Counted from the stretch's first letter, positions 47,708 to 60,327 are shown. The stretch is DNA of 64,000 nucleotides from Rhizobacter sp. SG703 (GCF_012275445.1 NZ_JAAZQK010000005.1:62001-126000); one strand, 5' to 3'. Numbers and translations are program-made. The notes: generated by a model not told the origin, from the letters alone.

Positions 47708-48718
47708 TCAGGCCGGCTTGCCGCGTGCCAGCAGCTCGGCATGGCGGGCCGCATCGATGTTGCTGCCGCACATGACGAGGCCGACACGCCGGCCGTCGAG
47801 CCGCGCCTTCAGCGGACCGAACAGCGCCGCCACCGCCGCCGCCGGCGCCGGCTCGACCGCGAGCTTCATGTCGATGAACAGGTCGTGCATGCCGCGGCAC
47901 AGGTCGTCGTCGGACACGCGGACGATCTCGTCGACGAACTGCCGGCACACGCCGAAGCTGTAGGCCAGCGCGTACGGCGCGCCCAGGCTGTCGGCAATCG
48001 TGTCGACCGCATCGAGCTTCACCGGCTCGCCGGCCTGGAAGCTGCGGTACATCGCGTCGGCACCGAAGGGCTCGACCCCGTAGACGCGGCACTGCGGGTT
48101 CAGCTGCTTGACGGCCGCGGCAATGCCCGAGATCAGCCCGCCGCCGCCGACCGGCACCACCACCGCGTCGAGCTGCGGCACCTGCTGCATGAACTCCAGG
48201 CCGACCGTCGCGGTGCCGAGCGTGGTCAACGGGCCGTCGAACGGATGGATCATCGTACGGCCTTCGCCGGCCACCAACGCCTGCGCGCCGGCAAAGGCTT
48301 CGTGCACGTTCGGCACCAGCACGACCTTCGCGCCGAAGCCCTCGCAGGTGGCGATGCGCAGCGGACTCGCATGCCGCGGCATCACGACCGTCGCGCTGGT
48401 GCCGGCGATGCGCGCGGCATAGGCGGCGGCGATCGCATGGTTGCCGGCGCTCGCGGCGACGATGCCGCGCCGTTTCGCGTCGGCATCGAGGGCCTCGACG
48501 CAGTTCAGCGCGCCGCGCAGCTTGAAGCTGCCGGTGGTCTGCAGCAGTTCGAGCTTCAGCCAGACCTCGGTCGACGGAGCCAGCCGGGTCGCGGCGGCGC
48601 CGGTCTGCCAGCGCCAGACCGGCGTCGTGAGGATCTTGCCGGCCAGGCGGTCGGCGGCGGTGCGGATGTCGGCGAGGGAAGGGACGGGCATATCGGGTTT
48701 CACGGATGCGGCGGTCAT
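47708..48718 (-). CDS. PLP-dependent threonine/serine dehydratase-like enzyme
   Basis: 336 aa fold-type II PLP enzyme. TTGSFKLRGALNC holds the PLP-binding Lys near residue 62; SAGNHAIAAAYAA near 92 and VPVGGGGLISGIAAAV near 185 bind the cofactor phosphate. There is no regulatory ACT domain, so it is a catabolic or racemase-type homologue rather than biosynthetic IlvA. The exact substrate is uncertain. ATG 48718; divergent from the methyltransferase gene with a 57-bp gap. Confidence 0.85.
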   Translation of the reverse strand: MTAASVKPDMPVPSLADIRTAADRLAGKILTTPVWRWQTGAAATRLAPSTEVWLKLELLQTTGSFKLRGALNCVEALDADAKRRGIVAASAGNHAIAAAYAARIAGTSATVVMPRHASPLRIATCEGFGAKVVLVPNVHEAFAGAQALVAGEGRTMIHPFDGPLTTLGTATVGLEFMQQVPQLDAVVVPVGGGGLISGIAAAVKQLNPQCRVYGVEPFGADAMYRSFQAGEPVKLDAVDTIADSLGAPYALAYSFGVCRQFVDEIVRVSDDDLCRGMHDLFIDMKLAVEPAPAAAVAALFGPLKARLDGRRVGLVMCGSNIDAARHAELLARGKPA

Positions 48719-48775
48719 GGACGTGATTGTCCGTGCAACCGATGCGGCTGCAGGGCGCCCGGGATAATGCGGCGG

Positions 48776-49960
48776 ATGACCACAGGCACGAGCGACGGCG
48801 ACAAGTTCTTCAAACGGCTGGCCGACAGCCTGGACCAGCACGGCTTCGTCAAGCTGGTGCTGGCCAAGTACCGCGGGCCGGAGCCCGACCTGCAGCGCGC
48901 CACCGTGCGCCGCATCCAGGTGCGCGATGCCGACACCCTCAGCTTCGTCTACACGCACCGCACGCGCGACGTCACGAAGAACATGCCGCTCGCCGACGGC
49001 CTGCAGAGCTTGCGCGAACGGGCCACCGAGCTGTTCGGCCACCTGCACCTGATGACGCGCCACGAAGACGTGCAGCTGATGGTCAGCAAGAAGGGCCAAC
49101 AGACGCTGCGGGTCGCGGCCGCCGACCACGAGGCCGATGACGCGGCCGCCGGCCACGACCGCGAGAAGCACCGCTTCGTCGACCTGACACGCCCCTTCCT
49201 GGCCGACCTCGGCGTCACGACGGCGCAGCACCAGCTGGTGCCGGCGATGGCACGCAAGTGGAAGCAGATCAACAAGTTCGTCGAAGTGCTCGACAGCGCG
49301 CTGAAGGCGTCGCCGCTGCGCGACGCGAAGGCGGTGCGGGTGCTCGACTTCGGTGCCGGCAAGGGCTACCTCACGTTTGCGATGCACGACTACCTGCACG
49401 GCACGCGCGGCATGGACGCGCAGGTCACCGGCGTCGAGCTGCGCGAGGACATGGTGCGCCTGTGCAATGCGGCCGCGCAGCGCAACGGCATGGCCGGCCT
49501 CGCGTTCCGCCACGGCGACGTGCGAACGCATGCGCGCGAACCGGTCGACGTGATGATCGCGCTGCACGCCTGCGACATCGCCACCGACTACGCGATCGAC
49601 ATGGGCATCCGCGCCGGCGCGGCCATCATCATGTGCTCGCCGTGCTGCCACAAGCAGATCCGCCCGCAGCTGCTGAGCCCGCACCCGCTGCGGCCGATCC
49701 TGCAGCACGGCATCCACCTCGGCCAGGAAGCCGAGATGCTGACCGACGGCCTGCGCGCGTTGCTGCTCGACTCGCAGGGCTACGACACGCAGGTGTTCGA
49801 GTTCGTCGCGCTCGAGCACACCAGCAAGAACAAGATGATCCTGGCGGTGAAGCGCGGCCAGCCGAAGCCGGCCGACGAGGTGCTGGCGCAGATCCGCGAG
49901 ATCAAGGCCTTCTACGGCATCCGCGAACACTGCCTCGAGACGCTGCTGGCCGCGGCCTGA
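48776..49960 (+). CDS. SAM-dependent methyltransferase with SPCCHK motif (METTL25-like)
   Basis: 394 aa. A non-catalytic N-terminal region (1-170), then a class I Rossmann methyltransferase with [19 protein letters not shown] near 188, [12 protein letters not shown] and [14 protein letters not shown]. The unusual [15 protein letters not shown] near 285 recalls the PCC-type motif of METTL25/RRNAD1-like methyltransferases, suggesting an RNA or protein substrate, which is unproven. ATG 48776; ATG 48767 is in frame three codons earlier. Confidence 0.8.
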   Translation: MTTGTSDGDKFFKRLADSLDQHGFVKLVLAKYRGPEPDLQRATVRRIQVRDADTLSFVYTHRTRDVTKNMPLADGLQSLRERATELFGHLHLMTRHEDVQLMVSKKGQQTLRVAAADHEADDAAAGHDREKHRFVDLTRPFLADLGVTTAQHQLVPAMARKWKQINKFVEVLDSALKASPLRDAKAVRVLDFGAGKGYLTFAMHDYLHGTRGMDAQVTGVELREDMVRLCNAAAQRNGMAGLAFRHGDVRTHAREPVDVMIALHACDIATDYAIDMGIRAGAAIIMCSPCCHKQIRPQLLSPHPLRPILQHGIHLGQEAEMLTDGLRALLLDSQGYDTQVFEFVALEHTSKNKMILAVKRGQPKPADEVLAQIREIKAFYGIREHCLETLLAAA

Positions 49961-49969
49961 ACGCGCCGT

Positions 49970-51568
49970 TCAGGCGGCCAGGATCAGGTCCGCCGCCTTC
50001 TCGGCGATCATGATCGTCGGCGCGTTCGTGTTGCCGCCGATCAGCGTCGGCATCACCGACGCATCGACGACACGCAGTCCCTGCAGCCCGTGCACGCGCA
50101 GCGCCGCGTCGACCACCGCCATCGCATCGGCGCCCATCCGGCAGGTGCCGCTCGGGTGGTAGATGGTGTCGGCCCGGTTGCGGATCACCTCGCGGATCTC
50201 GTGGTCGCTCGACACGCCGGCGGTGAACAGGTCGCGCCTGACGCGTGATGCGATCGCCGGTGCCTGCAGCAGGCGCTGCGTCAGTTTCCAGCCTTCGACC
50301 AGCACCTCCAGGTCGTCCGGATCGTCGAAGTACTTCGGGTCGATCAGCGGCACGTCGCGGATGTCGCCGCTGCGCACGAGCACCGTGCCGCGGCTGCGCG
50401 GGCGCAGCAGGCAGACGTGGCACGACAGCCCGTGCCGCAGGTGCAGCTTGCGCGCATGGTCGTCGACCAGCGCGACGACGAAGTGCAGCTGCACGTCCGG
50501 CGCCGTCGAGTCGGGCGACACCCGCAGGAAGCCGCCGCCCTCGGCGAAGTTGCTGGTCAGCGGCCCGCTGCGCTCGCGCCGGTAGCGGCCGTACGCGCGC
50601 AGCGCGTGGAGGCTGCCGGCCGGCGAGAAGCCGAACAGCGCCGTGTCGGGCACGCGGTAGCCGAAGCTGAAGTCGATGTGGTCCTGCAAGTTGCGGCCGA
50701 CGCCCGGCAGGTGGTGCTTCAGGTGGATGCCGGTGCGCTGCAGGAAGGCGCCGTCGCCGACGCCCGACACCTGCAGCAGCTGCGGCGTCTGCAGCGCGCC
50801 GGCGCACAGGACCACCTCGCGGCGCGCCATCAGCCGTTCGACGTGGCCGCCGCGCGCCATCTCGATGCCGACCGCTCGCTTGCCGTCGAACAGCACCCGC
50901 AGCGTCTGCGCCTTCGTCAGCACGTGCAGGTTGTCGCGGCGGTCCATCACCGGGTGCAGGTAGGCGCGCGCGGCGCTGCAGCGCTCGCCGCGGAGCTGCG
51001 TGACCTGGTAGAGGCCGATGCCGTCCTGGCTTGCGCCGTTGAAGTCGTCGTTCAATGCGAAGCCGGCCTCGCGTGCCGCCTGCAGCCAGACCTGCTGCCA
51101 CGGGTTCCCGCTGCGCAGCTCGCCGACGTGCAGCGGGCCGCCGCGGCCGTGGAACTCGTCGTGCAGCCGCTCGTTGTCTTCGGCCTTCCTGAAGTACGGC
51201 AGCACCTCGTCGTAGGACCAGCCCGGGTTGCCGAGCGCGGCCCAGTGGTCGTAGTCGCTGCGGTGGCCGCGGATGTAGACCATCGCGTTGATCGCCGACG
51301 AGCCGCCCAGCGCCTTGCCGCGCGGCTGGTAGCCGCGGCGGCCGTTCAGCCCCGGTTGCGGCACCGTCTCGAAGGCCCAGTTGTTGAGCCGCGTCGGCAG
51401 CATCGTCACCGCGCCGACCGGCATGTCGATCAGCGCGCCGCGGCCGTCGCCGCCGGCCTCGATCAACGCGACCGTGTTCGCCGGGTCGGCGCTGAGCCGG
51501 TTCGCGAGCACGCAGCCGGCCGAGCCGCCACCGACGATCAGGAAATCGACTTCGTTCGTCTCTGTCAT
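49970..51568 (-). CDS. GMC-family FAD oxidoreductase (choline dehydrogenase-like)
   Basis: 532 aa. FAD-binding [20 protein letters not shown] at the N-terminus, GMC signature [18 protein letters not shown] near 85, active-site [10 protein letters not shown] near 465 and C-terminal [16 protein letters not shown]. Oxidises an alcohol to an aldehyde or acid; the substrate is unknown and no betaine genes are adjacent. ATG 51568 is set by the FAD motif. Converges on the methyltransferase gene with 9 bp between stops. Confidence 0.92.
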   Translation of the reverse strand: MTETNEVDFLIVGGGSAGCVLANRLSADPANTVALIEAGGDGRGALIDMPVGAVTMLPTRLNNWAFETVPQPGLNGRRGYQPRGKALGGSSAINAMVYIRGHRSDYDHWAALGNPGWSYDEVLPYFRKAEDNERLHDEFHGRGGPLHVGELRSGNPWQQVWLQAAREAGFALNDDFNGASQDGIGLYQVTQLRGERCSAARAYLHPVMDRRDNLHVLTKAQTLRVLFDGKRAVGIEMARGGHVERLMARREVVLCAGALQTPQLLQVSGVGDGAFLQRTGIHLKHHLPGVGRNLQDHIDFSFGYRVPDTALFGFSPAGSLHALRAYGRYRRERSGPLTSNFAEGGGFLRVSPDSTAPDVQLHFVVALVDDHARKLHLRHGLSCHVCLLRPRSRGTVLVRSGDIRDVPLIDPKYFDDPDDLEVLVEGWKLTQRLLQAPAIASRVRRDLFTAGVSSDHEIREVIRNRADTIYHPSGTCRMGADAMAVVDAALRVHGLQGLRVVDASVMPTLIGGNTNAPTIMIAEKAADLILAA

Positions 51569-51624
51569 GGAGGCGCATGCTCGCGGCGCGGCCGCGGCGG
51601 TGTCAATCGGCGTGAGCCCGGGCC

Positions 51625-51706
51625 GGCCGAGCGCCGGGCCGCCCCGAGCCGGCCGGCATCCCTTCGGGGGATCGGTCGACGTACCCGTCGGCCGAGGGGC
51701 TGTCAT
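51625..51706 (-). repeat. 82-bp interspersed repeat, copy 1
   Basis: Read on the minus strand it begins ATGACAGCCCCTCGGCCGAC and continues through GGTACGTCGACCGATCCCCC to GCGCTCGGCC. It is closely similar to 60230-60312 over its whole length. It sits 4 nt past the stop of the EAL-domain gene and has internal inverted repeats (CGGTCGAC/GTCGGCCG). Confidence 0.75.
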
Positions 51707-51709
51707 TGT

Positions 51710-54028
51710 TCAGATGAGGCTGTGCCCGAACTGCGGCGGGCCGGGCAGCATCAGGTCCTCGATCGACGGCAGCCCGCCGAGCAGCATCGGCGTCCAGTGC
51801 TCGGCCGGCGCCGGCGCATGGAACAGGAAGCCCTGGTAGGCATCGACGCCCAGCATCTGCAGGAAGCGCAGCTGCGCGCCGCGCTCGACGCCTTCGGCCA
51901 CCACCTGCAGGTGCAGGTTGTTGGCCAGCGTCACGATCGAGCGCACGATGCGCTCGCGCCGCGCATTGCCCGGCAGGTCGAGCAGGAAGCTGCGGTCGAT
52001 CTTCAGCACGTCGATCGGCAGGTCGGCCAGCTTCGACAGCGACGAGTAGCCGGTGCCGAAATCGTCGATCGAGATCTTGAACGACCATTCGCGCAGCAGC
52101 TTCAGCTGCGCCAGCGCGCGCTCCGGCCGCTCGGCGAGGAAGGTCTCGGTGACCTCCAGGTCGAGCGCGCCGACCGGCACGTCGTAGCGGCCGACCGCGG
52201 CGAGCACCGTCTCGAACAGGTTGTCGCGGTCGAGGTCGCGCGCCGACAGGTTGACCGCGACGCGCGGCGCCGGCGCGCCGGCCGCCATCCACAGCGCGAG
52301 CTGCCGGCACACCTCGTCGAGGATGTAGTCGGTGATGCGCGACACGCAGCCCATCTGCTCGGCCACCGGCACGAACTCGGCCGGCGACACCGCGCCGAGC
52401 GCCGGGCTGTTCCAGCGCACCAGCGCCTCGAAGCCGAGCAGCTGGCCGTTCGAGCGCACCTGCGGCTGGTAGACGACGTGCAGCTCGCGGTCGTCGATCG
52501 CGCGCTCGAGCGCCGACTCGATCGCGATGCGGCGGCTGACCGCGCGCTCGCTGATCGGCGTGCCGACCTCGTCGGCGCTGGCGCCCTCGCGCGCCAGCTC
52601 CATCGCGACGCCGCTGCGGTGCATCACCTCGGCGGCCTGCGCGCTGTCGTTCGGGAACAGCGCGGCGCCGAGCGCGAGCTCGACCTGCACCTGGCCGCTG
52701 CCGACCTGCAACTGGTGCGGCAGCGCCCGGCGCAGCCGCGTCACCGCCATCATGGCCTGCACCGCCGGCACGGGCGGGAGCGCGATGCTCAGCATCGAGC
52801 CGCGGGTGCGGGCGATGTAGCTGTCCTTGCCGCCGGCGTCGCGCAGCGCATTCGCGAACGCGACGATGAACTGGTTGCCCTGCGCCATGCCGAAACGCGC
52901 ATTGACCTGGCGCAACGAGCCGAGCCCGCACGACACCACCGGGATCACCATGCCGGGCAGCAGCATCGCGCGCTGGCGCTCCAGCCACTGCGCCATGCCC
53001 TCGGGGCGCGGCAGACCGGTGACGACGTCGTGCGAGGCCAGGTACTCGGCCTCGGCCTGGCTGCGCACCAGGTTGCGCTGCAGCTCGCGCAGCTCGGTCA
53101 CGTCCTGGAAGCTGACCGCGTAGTGGCGGTCGCCGCAGGCGAAGCGGTTGCGCACCACCAGCCGGCGCTGCGCACGGCCTTCGCCGACCAGCCATTCGGT
53201 GCCGGCGTCGAAGCTCGGGACAGCGCTACCTTCCGGGGCGGGCGAACGCAGCCAGCGGGACAGCAGCTGGTCGTCGATGACGCCGCCGGCGAGCTGCGCG
53301 AACAGCCGGTTGCCGCGCCGCACGCGGCCGTCGTCGCGGCACACCACGACGGCGGTGCCCTGGTTCTCGAACAGGTCCTCGTACAGGTCCTGCATGCGCT
53401 GGGCATGCTGCTGCGAATGCTTGACGGCGCTCAGGATGCGGAACACCGCGAGCGGCAGGCAGAAGTTGAAGAAGGTGAACAGCAGGCCGTGGATGTACAG
53501 CGGCGAGGTGTCGATGGTGACGTCGATGCCGAACAGGTTGGGCATCACGAAGCCGCTGGCCGCGAACCAGAACGGCACGATGTTGAACGCCATCAGCGCG
53601 AGCGCGAGCCGGTAGCCGCGCAGCAGGCCGGCCAGCAGCGGCGCCGAATAGCAGAACACGTAGCCCAGGCGCTGCACCTCGGGGATGCGCACGCAGGTGG
53701 CGATCACCAGGCCGGCGACGTAGACGGCGACGATCAGGCCGTTGGCGCTCAGGCGCTGGTGCTGCGTCGACCATCGGATGGCCGCCAGCAGCGCGACGTA
53801 GAACGCGACGACGATGAACAGGATGTAGTAGACGCCGCGCTGCAGCCCGAGCCACGAGCTGTGCAGCGCGATCGCGGCCTCGAGCGTGATGCCGCTGAGC
53901 AGGACGATGCGCAGCGCGCTCAGCTGAACGCGGCTGTCGGTGTCCTGGGACGGGCGGCCCGGTAACTGCAGGAAGGCGTGCAAGGACGCCCAGAGGCGCT
54001 CACCCGTCGAGATCAAGCGGCGGAGCAT
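51710..54028 (-). CDS. Membrane GGDEF/EAL protein with degenerate GGDEF
   Basis: 772 aa. About six membrane helices (45-210), a PAS-like segment (230-330), a GGDEF-fold domain and a C-terminal EAL domain. The GGDEF signature is replaced by RTRGSMLSI near 409, so cyclase activity is unlikely. The EAL domain keeps FEALVRW (about 532), VNLSARDL, EVTET, DDFGTGYSSL and AEGVE, the residues required for c-di-GMP hydrolysis. ATG 54028 is preferred; the frame reaches a GTG at 54121 without a good ribosome-binding site. Confidence 0.88.
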   Translation of the reverse strand: MLRRLISTGERLWASLHAFLQLPGRPSQDTDSRVQLSALRIVLLSGITLEAAIALHSSWLGLQRGVYYILFIVVAFYVALLAAIRWSTQHQRLSANGLIVAVYVAGLVIATCVRIPEVQRLGYVFCYSAPLLAGLLRGYRLALALMAFNIVPFWFAASGFVMPNLFGIDVTIDTSPLYIHGLLFTFFNFCLPLAVFRILSAVKHSQQHAQRMQDLYEDLFENQGTAVVVCRDDGRVRRGNRLFAQLAGGVIDDQLLSRWLRSPAPEGSAVPSFDAGTEWLVGEGRAQRRLVVRNRFACGDRHYAVSFQDVTELRELQRNLVRSQAEAEYLASHDVVTGLPRPEGMAQWLERQRAMLLPGMVIPVVSCGLGSLRQVNARFGMAQGNQFIVAFANALRDAGGKDSYIARTRGSMLSIALPPVPAVQAMMAVTRLRRALPHQLQVGSGQVQVELALGAALFPNDSAQAAEVMHRSGVAMELAREGASADEVGTPISERAVSRRIAIESALERAIDDRELHVVYQPQVRSNGQLLGFEALVRWNSPALGAVSPAEFVPVAEQMGCVSRITDYILDEVCRQLALWMAAGAPAPRVAVNLSARDLDRDNLFETVLAAVGRYDVPVGALDLEVTETFLAERPERALAQLKLLREWSFKISIDDFGTGYSSLSKLADLPIDVLKIDRSFLLDLPGNARRERIVRSIVTLANNLHLQVVAEGVERGAQLRFLQMLGVDAYQGFLFHAPAPAEHWTPMLLGGLPSIEDLMLPGPPQFGHSLI

Positions 54029-54208
54029 CGGATCAGGCTGACGTGGCTGCTGACTGGCAAAGCTGCTGAGTGTGCCCGTCGCTGGTGCACCCACGACGGC
54101 GGCGAGCGTGAACGACTTCACGGCAGGGCGGCAGCCCCTGGTGGAAACCCGCGCATCCAGTGGTGAGCGCGATCAACGGTGATGCCCGCACGCGATGGGT
54201 CCGCCGGC

Positions 54209-55538
<1,330 letters not shown>

Positions 55539-55660
55539 AGTCTTTGCGAGCGTCTGGCTCCTTAAAAACTTTCGCAGGAGCGATGAACGTGCACCGACAC
55601 ACCGCCGACGGGTTGCCAGCCAGCGCCATTCAGCGCGGCACTTCCTGCGGACGCAACATC

Positions 55661-56755
55661 TCAACGGGTGATGGACAGGCTTGCAGTGCGCTCCAGCAGC
55701 ATCGCATCGCCATAGCTGAAGAAGCGGTAGCCCTGCGCGATCGCGTGGCGGTACAGCGCCATCATGTGCTCGTACCCGGCGAACGCGCTGACCAGCATCA
55801 GCAGCGTGCTCTTCGGCAGGTGGAAGTTGGTGACCAGCACGTCGACGACGCGGAAGCCGAAGCCGGGCGTGATGAAGATGTCGGTGTCTCGGCTGCCGGC
55901 CAGCAGGCTGCCGCCGCGCGCGGCCGATTCCAGCGCGCGCAGCGTCGTCGTGCCGACCGACACCACCCGGCCGCCGGCCGCGTGCGTGCGCGCGATCGCG
56001 TCGACCGTGGCCTGCGGCACCTCGAACCATTCGCTGTGCATCGTGTGCTCGGCGATGTTCTCGCTGCGCACCGGCTGGAAGGTGCCGGCGCCGACGTGCA
56101 GCGTGACGCTCGCCGTGCCGACGCCGCGCTCGCGCAGCGCCGCCAGCACGCCTTCGTCGAAGTGCAGCGCGGCGGTCGGTGCGGCCGCCGCGCCGGGCCG
56201 CGCGGCGAACACGGTCTGGTAGCGCCGCTCGTCGTCGGCCTCGTCAGCGTGCGCGATGTACGGCGGCAGCGGCACATGGCCGTGCTGCTCCAGCAGCGTC
56301 AGCGGATCGGCCGGGAAGCGCAGGTGGAAGAGGCTGCCGTCCGGCCCGCCGCGGCCCAGCACCTCGGCATCGAACGCGTCGGCGAAGCGCACCGTCTGGC
56401 CCGGCTTCGGCGACTTGCTGGCGCGCAGGTGCATCAGCAGCTCGTTGCCCGGCAGCAGGCGCTCGACCAGCGCCTCGACCGCGCCGCCGCTGGCCTTCGC
56501 GCCGAACAGCCGCGCCTTGATCACACGGGTGTCGTTGAAGACCAGCAGGTCGCCCGGCTGCAGCAGCGCCGGCAGCTCGCGGAAGATGCGGTCGACGGGC
56601 GCCGCGCCGCGGCCATCCAGCAGCCGCGACGCACTGCGCTCGGCGGCCGGGTGCTGTGCGATCAGCTCGGGCGGCAACTCGAAGTCGAAGTCGCTCAACG
56701 TGAAGCGACGGGAGACGGGGGTGAGGGCGGAAGCGGGGGATGGATCGGACGACAT
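55661..56755 (-). CDS. queA: S-adenosylmethionine:tRNA ribosyltransferase-isomerase QueA
   Basis: Adds the cyclopentenediol-type ring from SAM's ribosyl group to preQ1-tRNA, giving epoxyqueuosine. 364 aa. [20 protein letters not shown] at the N-terminus, [14 protein letters not shown] near 75, [12 protein letters not shown] near 230 and [20 protein letters not shown] near the C-terminus. ATG 56755 is preferred to 56809 because the extra residues are unconserved. Divergent from recG, 81 bp apart. Confidence 0.95.
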   Translation of the reverse strand: MSSDPSPASALTPVSRRFTLSDFDFELPPELIAQHPAAERSASRLLDGRGAAPVDRIFRELPALLQPGDLLVFNDTRVIKARLFGAKASGGAVEALVERLLPGNELLMHLRASKSPKPGQTVRFADAFDAEVLGRGGPDGSLFHLRFPADPLTLLEQHGHVPLPPYIAHADEADDERRYQTVFAARPGAAAAPTAALHFDEGVLAALRERGVGTASVTLHVGAGTFQPVRSENIAEHTMHSEWFEVPQATVDAIARTHAAGGRVVSVGTTTLRALESAARGGSLLAGSRDTDIFITPGFGFRVVDVLVTNFHLPKSTLLMLVSAFAGYEHMMALYRHAIAQGYRFFSYGDAMLLERTASLSITR

Positions 56756-56836
56756 GGCATGCAGGCTGGACCGGCCTGACGAAGATCTGCAGGGGACGGA
56801 TTCTTTCACGGACGCTCGACGCGGCAGAATCCGCGC

Positions 56837-58915
56837 ATGCCCGGTCGCGCTGCCTCGTCTCCCGTCGAATCTCCTGCTTCAGCACCGGCACGCGAAAAAT
56901 CCGCGCCGCAGAAGGCGATGGAGAAGCTGGGCCTGGTGCGCGACATCGACCTCGCGCTGCACCTGCCGCTGCGTTACGAGGACGAGACCCGCATCACGCC
57001 GATCGCCGCGCTGCGCGACGGCGACAACGCGCAGGTCGAAGGCATCGTGCGCGACTGCGAGATCCAGTTCCGCCCGCGCCGCCAGCTGGTCGTGAAGATC
57101 GACGACGGCACCGATGAACTGTGGCTGCGCTTCCTGAACTTCTACCCGAACCACCAGAAGACGCTCGGCGTCGGCCGGCGCGTGCGGGTGCGCGGCGAGG
57201 CGCGCGGCGGCTTCTTCGGGCGCGAGATGGTGCACCCGAGCTTCAAGGGCGTCGACGACGACACGCCGCTGGCCGCGGCGCTGACGCCCGTCTACCCGAC
57301 CAGCGCGACACTGCCGCAGGCCTACCTGCGCAAGGCGGTGGCCTCGGGCCTGCAGCGCGCCGATCTGTCGGAGATCGTGCCCGCAGCGCTGCTTCCGGCC
57401 GGGCTGATGAGCCTGCGCGACGCGCTGCGCTTCCTGCACCACCCGACGCCGGACGTCAGCCTGGCCACGCTCGAGGACCACAGCCACCCGGCCTGGCAGC
57501 GGCTGAAGTTCGAGGAGCTGCTGGCGCAGCAGCTGTCGCAGCTGCAAGCCAAGCAGGAGCGGGCGCTGCAGCAGGCGCCGGCCTTCACGGTGCACGCCGG
57601 CGGCCTGCAGGAGAAGCTGCTCGCGGCGCTGCCGTTCTCGCTGACGCCGGCGCAGCGCCGCGTCGTCGAGGAGATCGCGCTCGACCTGCAGCGCCCGGTG
57701 CCGATGCACCGGCTGCTGCAGGGCGACGTCGGTTCGGGCAAGACGGTGGTGGCGGCGCTGTCGGCCGCGATCGCGATGAACGAAGGCTGGCAGTGCGCGC
57801 TGATGGCGCCGACCGAGATCCTCGCCGAGCAGCATTTCCGCAAGCTGGTCGGCTGGCTCGAGCCGCTGGGCGTGCAGGTGGCGTGGCTGACCGGCAGCCG
57901 CAAGGGGAAGGCGCGGCGCGAGATGCTGGCGCGCGTGGCCTCCGGCGAAGCCGGGCTGGTGGTCGGCACGCATGCGGTGATCCAGGGCGAGGTGGAGTTC
58001 GCGCGCCTCGGGCTGGCCATCATCGACGAGCAGCACCGCTTCGGCGTCGCGCAGCGGCTCGCACTGCGCGCCAAGCTGCAGCAGGGCGCGCTGGAGCCGC
58101 ACCTGCTGATGATGAGCGCGACGCCGATCCCGCGCACGCTCGCGATGACGGTGTTCGCCGACCTCGACGTCAGCACCATCGACGAGCTGCCGCCCGGGCG
58201 CACGCCGATCGTCACCAAGGTGTTCAGCGATGCGCGCCGCGACAACGTGATCCTGACCATCGCCGACGAGGTGGCGCGCGGCCGGCAGGTCTACTGGGTG
58301 TGCCCGCTGATCGAGGAATCGGAGACGCTGGACCTGCAGAACGCCACCGCGACGCACCAGCAGCTGTGCGAGGCATTGCCCGACGAGATGGTCGGCCTGC
58401 TGCACGGCCGCATGCCTTCGGCCGAGAAGGCGGCGGTGATGGCGCTGTTCACCGCTGGCCAGATGAAGGTGCTGGTCAGCACGACGGTGATCGAGGTCGG
58501 CGTCGACGTGCCGAACGCCTCGCTGATGGTGATCGAGCATGCCGAGCGCTTCGGGCTGAGCCAGCTGCACCAGCTGCGCGGACGGGTCGGGCGCGGCTCG
58601 GTCGCGAGCGTCTGCGTGCTGGTCTACACCGCGCCGCTGTCGCCCACGGGCAAGGACCGGCTGCGCGCGATGGCCGAGACCAACGACGGTTTCGAGATCG
58701 CGCGGCGCGACCTGGAGATCCGCGGGCCGGGCGAGTTCCTCGGCGCGCGGCAGTCGGGCGCGCCGCTGCTGCGCTTTGCCGACCTCGCGCTCGACGAGGC
58801 GCTGGTGCACCGGGCGCGAGCGGTTGCGACGACGCTGCTGGCGCAGCACCCGCGCATCGCCGAGCAGCATGTGCTGCGCTGGCTGGGCGGCAAGGCCGAG
58901 TACCTGAAGGCCTGA
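56837..58915 (+). CDS. recG: ATP-dependent DNA helicase RecG
   Basis: Remodels stalled replication forks and branched DNA. 692 aa (E. coli 693). N-terminal wedge/OB domain (about 40-200), helicase motif [13 protein letters not shown] near 295, DEQH box IIDEQHRFG near 396, motif [13 protein letters not shown], and motif [11 protein letters not shown] near 580. ATG 56837 gives family length. Confidence 0.96.
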   Translation: MPGRAASSPVESPASAPAREKSAPQKAMEKLGLVRDIDLALHLPLRYEDETRITPIAALRDGDNAQVEGIVRDCEIQFRPRRQLVVKIDDGTDELWLRFLNFYPNHQKTLGVGRRVRVRGEARGGFFGREMVHPSFKGVDDDTPLAAALTPVYPTSATLPQAYLRKAVASGLQRADLSEIVPAALLPAGLMSLRDALRFLHHPTPDVSLATLEDHSHPAWQRLKFEELLAQQLSQLQAKQERALQQAPAFTVHAGGLQEKLLAALPFSLTPAQRRVVEEIALDLQRPVPMHRLLQGDVGSGKTVVAALSAAIAMNEGWQCALMAPTEILAEQHFRKLVGWLEPLGVQVAWLTGSRKGKARREMLARVASGEAGLVVGTHAVIQGEVEFARLGLAIIDEQHRFGVAQRLALRAKLQQGALEPHLLMMSATPIPRTLAMTVFADLDVSTIDELPPGRTPIVTKVFSDARRDNVILTIADEVARGRQVYWVCPLIEESETLDLQNATATHQQLCEALPDEMVGLLHGRMPSAEKAAVMALFTAGQMKVLVSTTVIEVGVDVPNASLMVIEHAERFGLSQLHQLRGRVGRGSVASVCVLVYTAPLSPTGKDRLRAMAETNDGFEIARRDLEIRGPGEFLGARQSGAPLLRFADLALDEALVHRARAVATTLLAQHPRIAEQHVLRWLGGKAEYLKA

Positions 58916-59003
58916 CGGGCAACCCCCTAGTTTCTGGCGCCCTGTCGCAAAGAGGGGCGGGATAGCATCCGCGGCGAGACCGTCAACCCCGGAGGGCCTG
59001 CCC

Positions 59004-60233
59004 ATGAACCTGATCCAGCGCGTGCAAGACATCCTGTTGAAGCCGAAGGCCACCTGGCCGGTGATCGATGGCGAGGCCGAGACCACCGCGTCGCTGTACC
59101 AGCGCTACGTGATGATCCTCGCGGCGATTCCCGCGCTGGCCAGCTTCATCGGGCTGTCGGTGGTCGGCTACGGCGGCTTCGGCATGTCGTTCCGGGTGCC
59201 GCTGCTGTCGGGCCTGGTGCACATGGTGGTCGGCTACGTGCTCGGGCTGGTGACGGTGTTCGTGCTGGCGCTGCTCGTCGACGCGCTGGCGCCCACCTTC
59301 AGTGGCCGCAAGGACCCGATCAGCGCGCTGAAGGTGGTCGCCTATTCGATGACCGCGGCCTGGGTCGGCGGCATCTTCGCGCTGCTGCCGTCGATCGGCG
59401 TGCTCGGCTTGCTGGCGTCGCTGTATTCGATCTACCTGCTGTTCACCGGCCTCCCGGTGCTGATGAAGGCGCCGGAAGCCAAGGCGGCGGCGTACACCGC
59501 GGTGGTGATCCTGTGCGCCATCGTGCTGATGCTGGTGCTGGCAGCCCTCTCCGGCCTGGCGCTGCCCACGCGCGGCATGTTCGGCGCCACGACGGCGGGC
59601 GGCCCCGCCGTGACGATCAAGACGCCCGACGGCGAGGTCAAGATCGACACCGCGAAGATGGATGCACTCGCGAAGAAGATGGAAGAGGCCGGCAAGCGGA
59701 TGGAAGAAGCGCAGAAGTCCGGCGACCCGGCCGCCACCGGCAAGGCGATGGGCGAGATGATGGGCGCGCTGACCGGCGGCAACGGCCAGCCGATCGCGCC
59801 GGCCGACCTGAAGGCCGCGCTGCCCGAGGCGCTGGGCGACCTGAAGCGCGAATCGATCGAATCGCAGGGCGGCCAGGCCATCGGCATCGCGACCTCGATG
59901 GCCAAGGCCTCGTATGCGGCTGCCGACAAGCGGGTGCAACTCAGCATCACCGACCTGGGCGGCACCGCAGGCCTCGCGGCATTGGCCGGCTGGGCCAACA
60001 TGACGATGGACAAGGAAACGGCCGAGCAGGTCGAGAAGGTCTACAAGCAGGGCGAGCGCACGGTGCGCGAGGAGTACCGCAAGGACGGCAGCCACGGCGA
60101 GGTGACGGTGCTGCTGACCAACGGCGTGATCGTCGAAGCCCGGGGCGAGCAGGTCGACCTGGCCGCGCTGAGGAAGGCGCTCGACACCGTCGGCCTCGAC
60201 AAGCTGGAAGGCATCAAGCGCCCCGCGAAATGA
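59004..60233 (+). CDS. Yip1-family membrane protein with extended C-terminal domain
   Basis: 409 aa. Residues 1-195 hold about five membrane helices of Yip1 type (begins MNLIQRVQDILLKPKATWPV). After the last helix comes a long soluble part: a Lys/Met/Glu-rich helix (about 215-245), a Gly-containing linker, and a domain ending ALDTVGLDKLEGIKRPAK. The role of bacterial Yip1 proteins is poorly known. A GGAGG ribosome-binding site precedes ATG 59004. The stop lies inside copy 2 of the 82-bp repeat. Confidence 0.75.
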   Translation: MNLIQRVQDILLKPKATWPVIDGEAETTASLYQRYVMILAAIPALASFIGLSVVGYGGFGMSFRVPLLSGLVHMVVGYVLGLVTVFVLALLVDALAPTFSGRKDPISALKVVAYSMTAAWVGGIFALLPSIGVLGLLASLYSIYLLFTGLPVLMKAPEAKAAAYTAVVILCAIVLMLVLAALSGLALPTRGMFGATTAGGPAVTIKTPDGEVKIDTAKMDALAKKMEEAGKRMEEAQKSGDPAATGKAMGEMMGALTGGNGQPIAPADLKAALPEALGDLKRESIESQGGQAIGIATSMAKASYAAADKRVQLSITDLGGTAGLAALAGWANMTMDKETAEQVEKVYKQGERTVREEYRKDGSHGEVTVLLTNGVIVEARGEQVDLAALRKALDTVGLDKLEGIKRPAK

Positions 60234-60312
60234 CGGCCCCTCGGTCGACGGGTACGTCGACCGATCCCCCGAGGGGACGCGGGCCGGCTTGCGGGCGGCC
60301 CGGCGCTCGGCC
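60230..60312 (+). repeat. 82-bp interspersed repeat, copy 2
   Basis: Begins ATGACGGCCCCTCGGTCGAC and ends GCGCTCGGCC; strongly similar to the complement of 51625-51706. As in copy 1 it starts at the 3' end of a gene, here including the TGA of the Yip1-family gene, and runs toward the convergent lipoprotein gene. Confidence 0.75.
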
Positions 60313-60327
60313 CGCGTGCTGCGCCGG

